Counted from the first letter of the stretch, positions 45,768 to 55,632 are shown. The stretch: 64,000 bases of DNA from Chamaesiphon minutus PCC 6605 (GCF_000317145.1 NC_019697.1:2886385-2950384), one strand, 5' to 3'. Translations and numbers: made by a program. The notes: generated from the sequence alone by a model not told the origin.

Positions 45768-46593
45768 ACCTGTGACGATCGTGACGATCGGGAAAATCGT
45801 TCCTGTTAATTGTTGTGGTCGCGAGCATGATGACTGTAAACTGATTTTAGCTTAAGGAGACAGCAGATAGCGAACGGATATATTTAATGTTTACCCAATA
45901 ACAAGTTCATCTAGCAGATTATTTCAAGCAGCTATAAATCTCACCAATTATTTAGGACTACTATCTAACGCGATCTCGATGGAGGAAAGTATTCAGAATA
46001 AAGGCTCAGCCATAAAATATTGTTTTAAATTAGATCCGATCGTTAACGAACGGCGGCAAATCTGATCCTTTGCTTCGACTCTAGATAATGTAGACATTTT
46101 TAAGTAATAAGATTTTCCATGAATATATAGCAATCAAGGTGATAAATTATCTGCACCTCACTAATTAATGAATAGCTATACTAAAGAGCAGATTGAAAGT
46201 ATTGTTTTGCAAATGAAAATCATTAAAAGACCGCGTTATTGCTGACCAATTTAAAAACAATGTATCAGTTTTTCATTGCAAAAGTTACATACAGCTTTCA
46301 TGAGTGATTGTCAATAGTCCTCTTGATAGATGTCAGAGACTTGTAATGATTTTAAGATATTAAAATGTCGGTACAACTTAATGCAACTCATAGAAAGGAT
46401 CGAACTCATTTTGCAGATACTTTGTGTCGCAACCCAACAGGCTGAATTTATGACAGTTAAGCAAATTATCTGCACGAGCAACTCCGGACACAAACAAAAA
46501 CCTGTGGGTATTTTTGGGCTGTAATGTTGCTAATTATCAGGTGATGTATCTTAAGTATAGATAATTGACAATTATAAATAATTGAGGAATTCT
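45768..46593. other. Long A/T-rich intergenic region before the MAA operon
   Basis: About 825 bp. No gene supported; two short frames (46311-46493, 46330-46524) have no recognisable content. The region must contain the promoter for the HAD-like gene and perhaps the mys operon. Confidence 0.5.
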
Positions 46594-47286
46594 ATGTCAG
46601 CTATTCTCTTTGGCTCTATTAGTACGATTGCCGACACCTCCGAACTACAAAGACAGGCTTTCAATCAAGCTTTTCAGGCTCATGGACTCGACTGGAATTG
46701 GAGTCGAGCAGAATATCTGAAAATGCTAGAAAAAAGTGGCGGTCAAAATAGAATTGCCGATTATGCAGATTCGATCGGACAGACAGTCGATATCAAGGCA
46801 ATTCATCGATCGAAGTCCGAATTTTTTCAAAATAGCTTAACCAACTCTCAGGTCAAACCTCGTTTCGGCGTAGTCGAAACAATCCAGGGTGCAAAAAATA
46901 AAGGTTTGAAGATTGCTTTTGTCACAACAACTTCTCAGGAAAATATTTCGATGCTGATGGCGGCATTGCAGCCAAGTATCCAGGTTACTGATTTCGATCT
47001 TATTTTAAATGACTCTAGTGTAGCTCGCCCCAAGCCAGATAAAGCTGCCTACACTTTCGCTCTAGAAAAGCTAGGAGAAAGCTCGGCTGATTGCATTGCA
47101 ATTGAAGATAATTTAGGCGGAGTAGAAGCAGCGATCTCAGCAGGTATATATTGCGTTGCCTTCCCTAATATAAATACCGCTCATCATGACTTTAAAAGAG
47201 CAGATCGTGTGGTCGATCGATTGAATTTTGAAGAGTTAGAAAATTTCTTGCCTATAATTAAACAGAGAGAACATAGAGTCATATAG
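46594..47286 (+). CDS. HAD-like (CbbY type) protein without catalytic aspartates
   Basis: A 230-residue HAD-fold protein. Its nucleophile loop reads SAILFGSISTIADT, where active enzymes have hhhhDxDGT. Both aspartates are missing. The later loops remain: FVTTTSQ (motif II), RPKPDKAAYTFAL (motif III lysine) and AIEDNLGGVEAAI (motif IV). Similar GSIST proteins are remembered from cyanobacteria. GAGG lies a few bases before the ATG, which decides the start. The TauD gene follows 7 bp downstream, so it is probably in the MAA operon. Phosphatase activity is unlikely. Confidence 0.8.
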   Translation: MSAILFGSISTIADTSELQRQAFNQAFQAHGLDWNWSRAEYLKMLEKSGGQNRIADYADSIGQTVDIKAIHRSKSEFFQNSLTNSQVKPRFGVVETIQGAKNKGLKIAFVTTTSQENISMLMAALQPSIQVTDFDLILNDSSVARPKPDKAAYTFALEKLGESSADCIAIEDNLGGVEAAISAGIYCVAFPNINTAHHDFKRADRVVDRLNFEELENFLPIIKQREHRVI

Positions 47287-47292
47287 TCAAGA

Positions 47293-48087
47293 ATGATGAG
47301 TAGAGAAACCATTAATTTTCGTCCACTATCACCATTTGGAATTGAAGTAAGTGAGATTAGTATCAATGATATAAATCGTAAATCTCTAGTTTCTTTAAAA
47401 CATGTCATTGCCAATAATGGCTTAGTCATTTTTAGAAAGCAAGCAGTCAGTGATGCAGACTTTGTAGCTTTCCTGAGTCGATTGGGGCCGATGACTTTTA
47501 CAGTGGGAGAGATACCAGTCTCACATCGACCCGAGCTGAATGTGGTTAGCAATATCGGACGAGAGCGGCCACCTAGGAGCGTTTTTCATACAGATACTAG
47601 CTATATTGCCAGACCGCCAGCCTTCACGGCATTGCGCGCTCTAACTATCCCTGTATCGGGTGGAGGTACACTATTTTCGGATCAGTACCGTGCCTATGAG
47701 ACATTGCCCACAACAGTCAAAGAGCAGCTTGCCGATGCGCGGGTGCTCCATGTCATGTCTGGACTATCCCTAGATGAGCACCAAGAAAACCAAAGTTGGC
47801 ATCCCTTATTTCTGCGGCATCCTCTTTCCGGTCGATTGGCCTTATTTTTATCGACACCAGAACGTTGTCAGGCCATCTCTGGCATGACGATCGATCGAGC
47901 GCAACGGATCGTGCGGTTGCTTTATCAGCACTCTATTCGCCACTACAGACTTTACCGTCACAGATGGCAACCAGGCGATATCGCGCTCTGGGATAACCGT
48001 TGCACGATGCATCGTGCCGACCACTCACAGGTTATTGGAGATCGATTATTGCATCGGGGACTGGTGTTGGACGAACCAATTGTTTAG
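47293..48087 (+). CDS. TauD/TfdA-type 2-oxoglutarate dioxygenase
   Basis: A 264-residue non-heme iron enzyme. The iron triad is FHTDTSY (H-x-D) near residue 99 and a distal His in CTMHRADHSQV. The 2-oxoglutarate Arg is likely in RLLHRGLVLDEP. It is of the TauD family and differs from the PhyH-type MysH used in palythine formation. Position directly before mysA suggests a tailoring step on a mycosporine, such as hydroxylation or demethylation. Spacing to mysA is 131 bp. Confidence 0.85.
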   Translation: MMSRETINFRPLSPFGIEVSEISINDINRKSLVSLKHVIANNGLVIFRKQAVSDADFVAFLSRLGPMTFTVGEIPVSHRPELNVVSNIGRERPPRSVFHTDTSYIARPPAFTALRALTIPVSGGGTLFSDQYRAYETLPTTVKEQLADARVLHVMSGLSLDEHQENQSWHPLFLRHPLSGRLALFLSTPERCQAISGMTIDRAQRIVRLLYQHSIRHYRLYRHRWQPGDIALWDNRCTMHRADHSQVIGDRLLHRGLVLDEPIV

Positions 48088-48218
48088 ACGCGCATATCCT
48101 GGCTAGCGTGAATTCAGCGAGAACATCCGCTCGTTCGACTTGATAATTATTAGAAAGATTGTTAAGTTTTACAAAGAGCTATATAAGTGGCACCTATCAG
48201 CAACATTAGGAAAATATA

Positions 48219-49460
48219 ATGACTAACGTTCAGGCAACTTTCAAGGCTACAGAAACAGCTTTTCATGTTGAGGGATACGAAAAAATTGATTTCAGTTTGC
48301 TTTATGTCGATGGCGCATTTGCAGTTGAGAACGCAGAGATTGCCGAGAGCTACCGTCAATTCGGTCGCTGTCTGATGGTCGTAGATGAAGCAGTGTATGG
48401 TTTGTATGCCGAGCAGATCCAAGCTTATTTCCAGCATTATCAAATCGACCTGACGGTCTTTCCCGTTGCAATTAAGGAGACAGATAAAACGTTACAATCT
48501 GTCGAGAAAATTGTCGATGCATTTGCAGATTTTGGATTGGTGAGAAAAGAACCCGTTTTAGTTGTTGGTGGTGGCTTAACCACAGATGTAGCGGGCTTTG
48601 CTTGTGCGACTTATCGCCGTCGCACCAACTATATCCGAGTGCCGACAACGCTGATTGGTCTGATCGATGCCAGCGTGGCAATCAAAGTAGCCGTCAACCA
48701 CGGTAAGTTAAAGAACCGACTGGGTGCTTATCATGCGTCGCAGAAGGTGATTCTAGACTTCTCATTTCTCAAGACGTTACCTGTAGATCAGGTGCGTAAC
48801 GGCATGGCAGAGCTGATTAAAATCGCCGTGGTCGCGAACAACGGCATCTTTGAGATGCTAGAAAAATACGGTGAAGACCTGTTGCATACCCATTTCGGCT
48901 ACTTGAATGGCACGCCTGAGTTACGCGAGGTCGCGCACAAGGTGACATATGATGCCATTAATACCATGCTCGGTCTAGAAGTACCCAACTTACACGAACT
49001 AGATCTCGATCGAGTGATTGCTTACGGTCATACTTGGAGTCCAACCTTGGAGCTAACGCCAGCAATTCCAATGTTCCACGGTCATGGCGTAAATATCGAT
49101 ATGGCATTCTCGGCGACTATTGCCCAGGAGCGGGGTTATATTTCGGTCGGCGAGCGCAATCGGATTTTAGGATTGATGAGCCGGATTGGTTTGGCGATCG
49201 ATAGCTCTTATCTGACGCCCGAATTGTTGTGGAAAGCCACAGAATCGATCGGCAGGACGCGGGATGGCTTGCTACGTGCAGCCGTTCCTCACCCGATCGG
49301 AAGCTGTTCTTTCCTCAACGATCTGACCAGGGCTGAGTTAGACGAGCACCTAGCGATTCACAAAGAGATCTGTCGTGAATATCCTCGCGGTGGCGATGGC
49401 GAAGATATGTTTATGTCATTAGCATCGGTTGCACCTGCTTCAGTAGGGGTAGAAGCATGA
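48219..49460 (+). CDS. mysA: Desmethyl-4-deoxygadusol synthase
   Basis: A 413-residue sugar phosphate cyclase of the dehydroquinate-synthase superfamily. It converts sedoheptulose-7-phosphate to desmethyl-4-deoxygadusol, the first step of MAA biosynthesis. It has [20 protein letters not shown] (NAD loop), [28 protein letters not shown] with Glu/Lys ligands, [12 protein letters not shown] and the His-rich [15 protein letters not shown]. This closely follows the DDGS of Anabaena variabilis as I remember it. The next gene overlaps by 4 bp (ATGA). Confidence 0.95.
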   Translation: MTNVQATFKATETAFHVEGYEKIDFSLLYVDGAFAVENAEIAESYRQFGRCLMVVDEAVYGLYAEQIQAYFQHYQIDLTVFPVAIKETDKTLQSVEKIVDAFADFGLVRKEPVLVVGGGLTTDVAGFACATYRRRTNYIRVPTTLIGLIDASVAIKVAVNHGKLKNRLGAYHASQKVILDFSFLKTLPVDQVRNGMAELIKIAVVANNGIFEMLEKYGEDLLHTHFGYLNGTPELREVAHKVTYDAINTMLGLEVPNLHELDLDRVIAYGHTWSPTLELTPAIPMFHGHGVNIDMAFSATIAQERGYISVGERNRILGLMSRIGLAIDSSYLTPELLWKATESIGRTRDGLLRAAVPHPIGSCSFLNDLTRAELDEHLAIHKEICREYPRGGDGEDMFMSLASVAPASVGVEA

Positions 49461-50281
49461 CAATCTCTGCGGTAAAATCGCCCCGACCCGTGACGCCGCT
49501 GGGCATTCTGGCGACCAAGCTAGAGTCTCTCAGTCAGCAGCTAGCAGCTCTAGATATTGATGCCAAATTGAAGTTGGAATTGCAGCAAGCTTGTGAGTTA
49601 GCAAGTGGGTTAGATCCATATATCAGCCACTGCACGACCCCTGAGTCTCCAGCACTAGCAGCATTGGTACGTCGTACCCAATCAGAAGACTGGAGCCAGC
49701 GGTTTGCCGAGCGACAAACCGGGCATCAGCTAGAGCAGGAAATGCTCTCAGGGCATGTCGAAGGTCAATTTCTCAAATTCTTGGTGTATGTTACCCAAGC
49801 GCGGCGAGTCTTAGAAATCGGTATGTTTACAGGCTACTCTGCCCTAGCGATGGCAGAAGCTCTGCCCGATGATGGCGAAGTGGTTGCCTGTGAGGTCGAT
49901 GCTTATGTAGCGAAGTTTGCTCAGGACTGCTTTGACGAGTCTCCCAGTGGGCAGAAGATCTCGATCGAAGTGGCACCAGCAATGGTGACGCTTCAGCAGT
50001 TAGCCACTGCAAATGAGAAGTTCGATCTGGTCTTTATCGATGCCGATAAGGCGGGCTATGTAAACTATGTGAATTTCTTGCTAGACAATAACTTGCTGAC
50101 ACCGCATGGTTTTATCTGTGTTGATAATACGCTGATGCAGGGGCAACCCTACTTAGTCGGTGAGTCTACAGCCAACGGGGTGGCGATCGCCACGTTTAAC
50201 CAGACAATCGCGGACGATCCGAGGATCGATCGGGTGTTGTTGCCGCTACGAGATGGTCTGACGTTGATTCGTCGAGTCTAA
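49457..50281 (+). CDS. mysB: 4-Deoxygadusol O-methyltransferase
   Basis: A 274-residue SAM-dependent catechol-type methyltransferase. The SAM-binding loop is [20 protein letters not shown], with [28 protein letters not shown] and [13 protein letters not shown]. It methylates desmethyl-4-deoxygadusol to 4-deoxygadusol. The ATGA overlap with mysA indicates translational coupling. A G-rich hairpin lies in the 183-bp gap before mysC. Confidence 0.94.
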   Translation: MTISAVKSPRPVTPLGILATKLESLSQQLAALDIDAKLKLELQQACELASGLDPYISHCTTPESPALAALVRRTQSEDWSQRFAERQTGHQLEQEMLSGHVEGQFLKFLVYVTQARRVLEIGMFTGYSALAMAEALPDDGEVVACEVDAYVAKFAQDCFDESPSGQKISIEVAPAMVTLQQLATANEKFDLVFIDADKAGYVNYVNFLLDNNLLTPHGFICVDNTLMQGQPYLVGESTANGVAIATFNQTIADDPRIDRVLLPLRDGLTLIRRV

Positions 50282-50300
50282 AACCCATTTGAGATCTGCT

Positions 50301-50352
50301 AGTGGGGAGGGTGGTCATTAAGCTTGTCGAAGTGACGACCACTCTCCCCCAC
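50301..50352 (+). promoter_or_regulatory. Hairpin between mysB and mysC
   Basis: GTGGGGAGGGTGGTC and GACCACTCTCCCCCAC pair, with one bulge and one wobble, around a loop of about 20 bases. It is followed by AAATAT, not a long T run. It may reduce readthrough or stabilise the upstream message. Confidence 0.55.
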
Positions 50353-50464
50353 AAATATCTGTCCATGCACTGCTACCGCGATCGACAGATCGCAGTAGCG
50401 GTCTGACCGGGCTAAAATTTGCCTTGAGATAGTCCGGATTATTTTCCCAAATTAAGATGCCACC

Positions 50465-51811
50465 ATGGGTTCAGAACAGGTAGATCGCAGACAGCTACAG
50501 ACGGTCATAATAACGAGCGTCAAAACAGTGGCAACTCTGATGCTGCTGCTGTTGGTGTTACCTTTAAACCTGACTTTAACCGCGATCGCATTACTCAGAT
50601 CGGCCATAATTAAACCGCCCAGAACGATCGCCGCAGACCCAAAAACGATCCTGATTAGTGGCGGCAAAATGACCAAAGCATTGCAGCTAGCTCGATCGTT
50701 CGATCGAGCGGGTCATCGAGTCATCCTGATCGAATCGCATAAATACTGGCTGACGGGGCATCGATTCTCTTGGGCAGTCGATCGCTTTTATACAGTACCC
50801 AAGCCTCAAGCCAAGGACTATCTCGATGCACTGCTAGAGATCGTCGAAAAGGAAGGCGTAGATGTCTACATCCCCGTCTGTAGTCCAGTTGCCAGTTATT
50901 ACGATGCGCTAGCCAAACAGGTACTCTCCAAGCATTGCGAAGTGATGCATTTCGAGCCAGACATGGTGCAAAAACTGGATGATAAATCTGAATTTTCGGC
51001 GATCGCCACATCGCTAGGTCTAGCCGTACCCGATTCCTATTGCATCACCGACCCCCAACAGATCCTAGACTTCGATTTTGCTAAACAAGCAAACAAATAC
51101 ATTGTCAAAAGCATTCCCTACGACTCGGTGCGGCGGTTGAATCTAACACAATTGCCCTGCGAAACACCGCTAGCAACAGCAGCATTTGTGGCAGAATTGC
51201 CGATTTCCGAGCATAACCCGTGGATTATGCAAGCATTTATAACTGGTCAAGAATATTGCACCCACAGCACCGTGCGGAATGGGGAGTTGCAACTACATTG
51301 TTGCTGCGAGTCATCAGCCTTCCAGATCAATTATGAAATGGTGGATAAGCCAGAGATCGAAGCATGGGTGAGAAAGTTTGTTAAAGGTCTAAATCTTACA
51401 GGGCAAGTTTCCTTTGATTTCATTCAGACACAGAACGGGAATGTGTATGCGATCGAGTGCAACCCGCGCACTCATTCAGCGATTACGATGTTTTACAACC
51501 ATCCCGATGTCGCTAAGGCTTATCTAGAAAGCGATTTTCCCCTCATTCAACCTCTCGAATCCAGTCGTCCGACTTACTGGATTTACCATGAAATTTGGCG
51601 ATTGGTGACGCAACCGATGCAGATCGGGCAGCGGTTGAAAACTATTGCGAGCGGTAAAGATGCCATTTTTGATTGGGCAGATCCACTGCCATTTTTGATG
51701 GTGCATCACGCCCAGATTCCTTCGCTGTTGCTCGAAAATTTGCAGCAGCTTAAGGGCTGGATGCGGATTGATTTTAATATTGGTAAACTCGTCGAGCCAT
51801 CAGGAGATTAA
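50465..51811 (+). CDS. mysC: ATP-grasp ligase, mycosporine-glycine forming
   Basis: A 448-residue ATP-grasp enzyme joining glycine to 4-deoxygadusol to give mycosporine-glycine. After a hydrophobic N-terminal segment (about 15-45), the sequence KTILISGGKMTKALQLARSF and ILIESHKYWLTGHRFSWAVD follows. The ATP-grasp core has KQANKYIVKSIPYDS, QAFITGQEYCTH and YAIECNPRTHSAITMF with the metal-binding Glu/Asn. An ATG at 50465 opens the frame. The next gene begins 8 bp after the stop. Confidence 0.94.
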   Translation: MGSEQVDRRQLQTVIITSVKTVATLMLLLLVLPLNLTLTAIALLRSAIIKPPRTIAADPKTILISGGKMTKALQLARSFDRAGHRVILIESHKYWLTGHRFSWAVDRFYTVPKPQAKDYLDALLEIVEKEGVDVYIPVCSPVASYYDALAKQVLSKHCEVMHFEPDMVQKLDDKSEFSAIATSLGLAVPDSYCITDPQQILDFDFAKQANKYIVKSIPYDSVRRLNLTQLPCETPLATAAFVAELPISEHNPWIMQAFITGQEYCTHSTVRNGELQLHCCCESSAFQINYEMVDKPEIEAWVRKFVKGLNLTGQVSFDFIQTQNGNVYAIECNPRTHSAITMFYNHPDVAKAYLESDFPLIQPLESSRPTYWIYHEIWRLVTQPMQIGQRLKTIASGKDAIFDWADPLPFLMVHHAQIPSLLLENLQQLKGWMRIDFNIGKLVEPSGD

Positions 51812-51818
51812 TTTATTT

Positions 51819-52877
51819 ATGGGACTGCGCGTTTTACACTTGGTCGGGTCTGCGGTTAGTGAGTTTTACGGCGATTTATCCCGCTTGTATGCTCAAGATT
51901 GTCTGGAGTCTACCGCAAATGTCCAGCTTTATGAATTCCACATTGCTTATATTACGCCCGATCGTCAATGGCGGTTCCCAGCCGATCTAAGTCGTGAAGC
52001 GATCGCATTAGCCAGCCCCATGTCTGTTGCCGAAGCAGTTCGAGTTTTAACCACACTCCAAATTGATGTAATGGTGCCCCAGATGTTCTGCATCCCTGGC
52101 ATGACCTACTACCGCGCTCTATTCGATCTGCTCGATATTCCCTACCTGGGCAATACTCCTGATTTGATGGCACTAACTGCTAATAAAGCCAAAGCTAGAT
52201 CGATCGTCGCCGCAGCAGGTGTTAGTGTGCCGCCAGGGGAACTACTTCGCATCGGAAATCGGGCCGAGCCTGTCAGAATCAAAATCGACCCGCCAGCCGC
52301 GATCAAACCTGTGGATGCAGACAATTCTCTAGGGGTAACTTTGGTCAGAAATCGCGCTGAATACGATTCTGCTCTCAAGACAGCTTTTAACTATGCCGAT
52401 GAAGTGCTAGTCGAGACATTTATCGAACTGGGTCGAGAAGTTCGTTGTGGTATCATCGATCGAGATGGGGAGCTTGTCTGTTTGCCTTTAGAAGAGTACG
52501 GGATGGACAAAGAGCATCAGCCCATTCGCCGCTACGAAGATAAGCTCGGTCAAAACAAAAATGGTGACTTATATATGGTTGCTAAGGATATCACTAGATC
52601 GTGGATCGTCGATCCTGACGACCCGATTACAGCCAGGGTTTGGGATGCTGCTAAAAAATGCCATATCGCTCTGGGTTGCCGCCATTACAGTCTGTTTGAT
52701 TTCCGCATCGATCCCAGCGGGCAACCTTGGTTTTTAGAAGCAGGACTGTACTGCTCTTTTGCCAGCAAAAGTGTAATTTCGATGATGGCAACAGCAGCGG
52801 ATATTTCTCTAGAAAAGCTGTTCCAAATCTCTGTTAATAAGGCGTTGCTCGATTGTCATTCTGACAGGCTCCGCTAA
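51819..52877 (+). CDS. mysD: D-Ala-D-Ala ligase-like MAA enzyme
   Basis: A 352-residue ATP-grasp ligase (MGLRVLHLVGSAVSEFYGDL) that adds a second amino acid to mycosporine-glycine to make an imino-MAA such as shinorine. It has the D-Ala-D-Ala-ligase hallmarks PYLGNTPDLMALTANKAKAR, AIKPVDADNSLGVTLV, VLVETFIELGREVRCGII and WFLEAGLYCS. The start is chosen after the mysC stop. The open frame reaches further upstream, but that would overlap mysC. It acts in place of the NRPS MysE found in Anabaena. Confidence 0.93.
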   Translation: MGLRVLHLVGSAVSEFYGDLSRLYAQDCLESTANVQLYEFHIAYITPDRQWRFPADLSREAIALASPMSVAEAVRVLTTLQIDVMVPQMFCIPGMTYYRALFDLLDIPYLGNTPDLMALTANKAKARSIVAAAGVSVPPGELLRIGNRAEPVRIKIDPPAAIKPVDADNSLGVTLVRNRAEYDSALKTAFNYADEVLVETFIELGREVRCGIIDRDGELVCLPLEEYGMDKEHQPIRRYEDKLGQNKNGDLYMVAKDITRSWIVDPDDPITARVWDAAKKCHIALGCRHYSLFDFRIDPSGQPWFLEAGLYCSFASKSVISMMATAADISLEKLFQISVNKALLDCHSDRLR

Positions 52878-53156
52878 TGAGGATCGATCGCTTTCGATCG
52901 ATCCCCATAACAACCAATTAATGGCGTTGCTGAATATGGGTATGAAATGCCCTAGATTTCGGGGTTTGCCTCTAAATAAATCATCCAATTCAGCACCATC
53001 CAATTACTTTAGAATCGAGAGCGATGACTATTGTTAAATAGTCTGACCAGAGATCTCAATCTCAAGACAGACAGTATATTGAAGCTCACTGGGCATAATA
53101 ACTTAAGTACCAAACAAATATGCCCTCTCTACATTCCCGCACTGGTTTCGCCACCC

Positions 53157-54980
53157 ATGAGCTACTGCATCAATCTTGCCTGTCCCGCGCCAGCGAATAA
53201 TAGCCCTGACACCAACTTTTGCATGTCTTGTGGTTCCCAATTATTCCTCAAGGATCGCTATCGCGCTTATCACCTCATCGGACAAGGCGGATTTGGCAAA
53301 ACTTTTAAAGCAGTAGATGAATATCAGTCGAATAAACCCGCGTGCGTTATCAAACAGTTTGCTTTTAGTAACAATAATCCGAAGATCCGGCAAACGGCTC
53401 TCAATCTGTTTTATGAAGAGGCAAAACATCTAGAAAAATTGGGAAAACACAGTCAAATCCCCGAACTATTTGCCTATTTTGATATCGAAGGTCAACCCTA
53501 TCTCGTTCAGCAGTTTATCGATGGGCAAGATTTAGAAAAAGAACTAGCTACCGAAGGTAAATTTAACCAGCAGCAAATTCGGAAATTACTAGCATCATTA
53601 CTGCCAGTTTTAGACTTCCTCCACCACCAGTCGCCGCCAATTATTCATCGCGATATCAAGCCTGCTAATATCATTCGGCGGCGCAGCGATCGCGAGTTAG
53701 TATTAGTCGATTTTGGGGCTGCTAAACAGGCGACTCAAACGATGCTAGCCAAAACTGGTACGACAATCGGTAGTCCCGAATATGTAGCCCCAGAGCAAGC
53801 TAGAGGTAAGCCTGCATTTGCCAGCGATATTTATAGTCTAGGCGTGACTTGTATCTTTCTACTCACTCAAGTTTCACCCTTTGACTTATTTGATGTCAGT
53901 GAAGATGCGTGGGTATGGCGGGATTATTTAGTCAATAATTCTGTCGATGAATCGTTAGGTAAAGTGTTAGATAAAATGATTGCCAATGCTCTATCGCAAC
54001 GATATCAATCGGCCACTGAGGTAATCGCCGCACTCGCAGATAATCGACACTCGATCGATCCTCCACCGCAGAAGCTACGCCAACAAGTTAAAGAAGATTT
54101 AGCGATAAAAGTCAATAATCGATCGGTAATTTCTTCAGGATCGATCGCCCGACAGTTGCCCAAACAGCTTCAGCCCAATAACCAGCCATCACTGCAACCG
54201 TTTGGCTTCGAGACAGCTAAATTAGTCAATAGCAAAACTCTTTGGGGCACCCCTAAATTGACAGTCAAAAAGTCTCAGGGACTAGCCAATCGCTTCTTTC
54301 AAGATTTAGGTGGTGGTGTCAAACTTCAAATGGTGAGTATTCCAGCGGGTACATATTTGATGGGTGCGCCTGGACTGGAAGAAGGGAGTAGCGATTATCA
54401 GCGACCCCAACATCGAGTCAATGTGCCATCATTCTATATGGGCAAGTGTCCAGTCACCCAAGCTCAGTATGAAGCAATTATGGGCGATCGACCATCATAT
54501 TTTCAAGGCGGCGATCGACCTGTCGAGACCGTTTCCTGGAACGATGCAGTAGAATTCTGCCAGAAATTATCCCAACTCACTCGCCAACTCTACCGACTGC
54601 CTTCCGAAGCGGAATGGGAATATGCCGCTCGTGCGGGAACGACGACAGCATTTTGCTTTGGCGAAACCCTCAGCCCCGATGTCGCGAACTATCTTCAGCA
54701 AGAAACGACAGTTGTCGGAGTTTTTCCTGCTAACAACTATGGGTTGTATGACATGCACGGAAATATTTCGGAATGGTGCGCGGATAAATATCACAGCAAC
54801 TACACGGGTGCCCCAATCGATGGCAGTGCCTGGAGTAACGATGCTAACTCAGCATATGTGCTGCGCGGCGGCTCTTGGTGTAGTAAGATGCGTTATTGTC
54901 GCAGTGCCGCTCGGATCTATTACACTCCCGATTATCGCTGTGCTTACTTTGGCTTTCGGGTAGTTTGCGAATCTAATTGA
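53157..54980 (+). CDS. Ser/Thr kinase fused to FGE/SUMF1 domain
   Basis: A 607-residue protein. A short zinc ribbon (CINLACPAP..FCMSCG) starts it. A kinase domain (about 30-310) has GQGGFGKTF, ACVIKQF (ATP lysine), IIHRDIKPANII, LVDFGAAKQ and SPEYVAPEQA. The C-terminal FGE-sulfatase-like domain has VSIPAGTYLMGAPG, MGKCPVTQAQYEAIMG, RLPSEAEWEYAARAG, YDMHGNISEWCAD and VLRGGSWCS. Such fusions are common in cyanobacteria and are probably non-enzymatic at the FGE end. The ATG at 53157 is preferred over the upstream TTG frame. Confidence 0.9.
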   Translation: MSYCINLACPAPANNSPDTNFCMSCGSQLFLKDRYRAYHLIGQGGFGKTFKAVDEYQSNKPACVIKQFAFSNNNPKIRQTALNLFYEEAKHLEKLGKHSQIPELFAYFDIEGQPYLVQQFIDGQDLEKELATEGKFNQQQIRKLLASLLPVLDFLHHQSPPIIHRDIKPANIIRRRSDRELVLVDFGAAKQATQTMLAKTGTTIGSPEYVAPEQARGKPAFASDIYSLGVTCIFLLTQVSPFDLFDVSEDAWVWRDYLVNNSVDESLGKVLDKMIANALSQRYQSATEVIAALADNRHSIDPPPQKLRQQVKEDLAIKVNNRSVISSGSIARQLPKQLQPNNQPSLQPFGFETAKLVNSKTLWGTPKLTVKKSQGLANRFFQDLGGGVKLQMVSIPAGTYLMGAPGLEEGSSDYQRPQHRVNVPSFYMGKCPVTQAQYEAIMGDRPSYFQGGDRPVETVSWNDAVEFCQKLSQLTRQLYRLPSEAEWEYAARAGTTTAFCFGETLSPDVANYLQQETTVVGVFPANNYGLYDMHGNISEWCADKYHSNYTGAPIDGSAWSNDANSAYVLRGGSWCSKMRYCRSAARIYYTPDYRCAYFGFRVVCESN

Positions 54981-55073
54981 TAATTGATAACTGATAACTG
55001 GGATAACGATCGATATTTTTGGGTACAAATCCAAATTTTTAACCCTCACCAGTTGTCGCTCGGATTGAGTTTG

Positions 55074-55109
55074 AAAAGGGCGATCGAATGTATATTCGAT
55101 CGCCCTTTT
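55074..55109. terminator. Bidirectional terminator
   Basis: AAAAGGGCGATCGAAT, loop GTAT, ATTCGATCGCCCTTTT: a perfect 16-bp stem with A and T runs. It contains a HIP1 word. It ends the kinase gene transcript and can also serve the minus strand. Confidence 0.85.
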
Positions 55110-55233
55110 CAGCAATATATTTAAACGATTTAATAATTAACATAGAGTAAGTTGGACTGTTTTTAGGGTGGGTTCCGATCTGTGGAATGCACCCTAAAAA
55201 CCCAGTCATCAACTATCAATTATCAACTAATCA

Positions 55234-55509
55234 TTAGCCGCCAGCAACAGCCGGAACGATACTTACTTGGTCGCCATCTTTGAGCTGCGTGTTAGTACCA
55301 TCGAGGAAGCGAATATCTTCATCGTTGACATAGAAGTTCAGAAACCGTCGCAATTGACCGCTTTCATCGCATAATCTCGCTTTGACGCCGGGACAGGTTG
55401 CTTCTAAGGCATCTAGTAATTCCGCAATACTATTGCCATCGCATTCGATGGTAGCTCGATCGCTAGTGAATTTTTGCAATGCGGTGGGGACTAAAACTTT
55501 GACAGTCAT
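55234..55509 (-). CDS. MoaD/ThiS-family ubiquitin-like sulfur carrier
   Basis: A 91-residue protein beginning [20 protein letters not shown] and ending [10 protein letters not shown]. The C-terminal Gly-Gly is the site that would be adenylated and thiocarboxylated. It is of the MoaD/CysO type. It lies in the same direction as thrC, about 120 bp downstream of it, which hints at a sulfur-related partnership, but nothing proves it. TTTTGGA-type repeats sit at its start codon. Confidence 0.88.
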   Translation of the reverse strand: MTVKVLVPTALQKFTSDRATIECDGNSIAELLDALEATCPGVKARLCDESGQLRRFLNFYVNDEDIRFLDGTNTQLKDGDQVSIVPAVAGG

Positions 55510-55632
55510 TCGATTTTGGATTTTGGATTTCGGATTTTAGATTGACCTATTTACGGTTGGCAGGATGTTCCAACAACTGGTAATTAGGCTCAAAAGGTTA
55601 TGGAAATACCCCACAACCTTTAAGTAATTGCT

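Noticed and set aside
46311-46524. Two short overlapping frames before the MAA operon
   Set aside because: Opposite strands of the same A/T-rich stretch, with no ribosome-binding site or family similarity.
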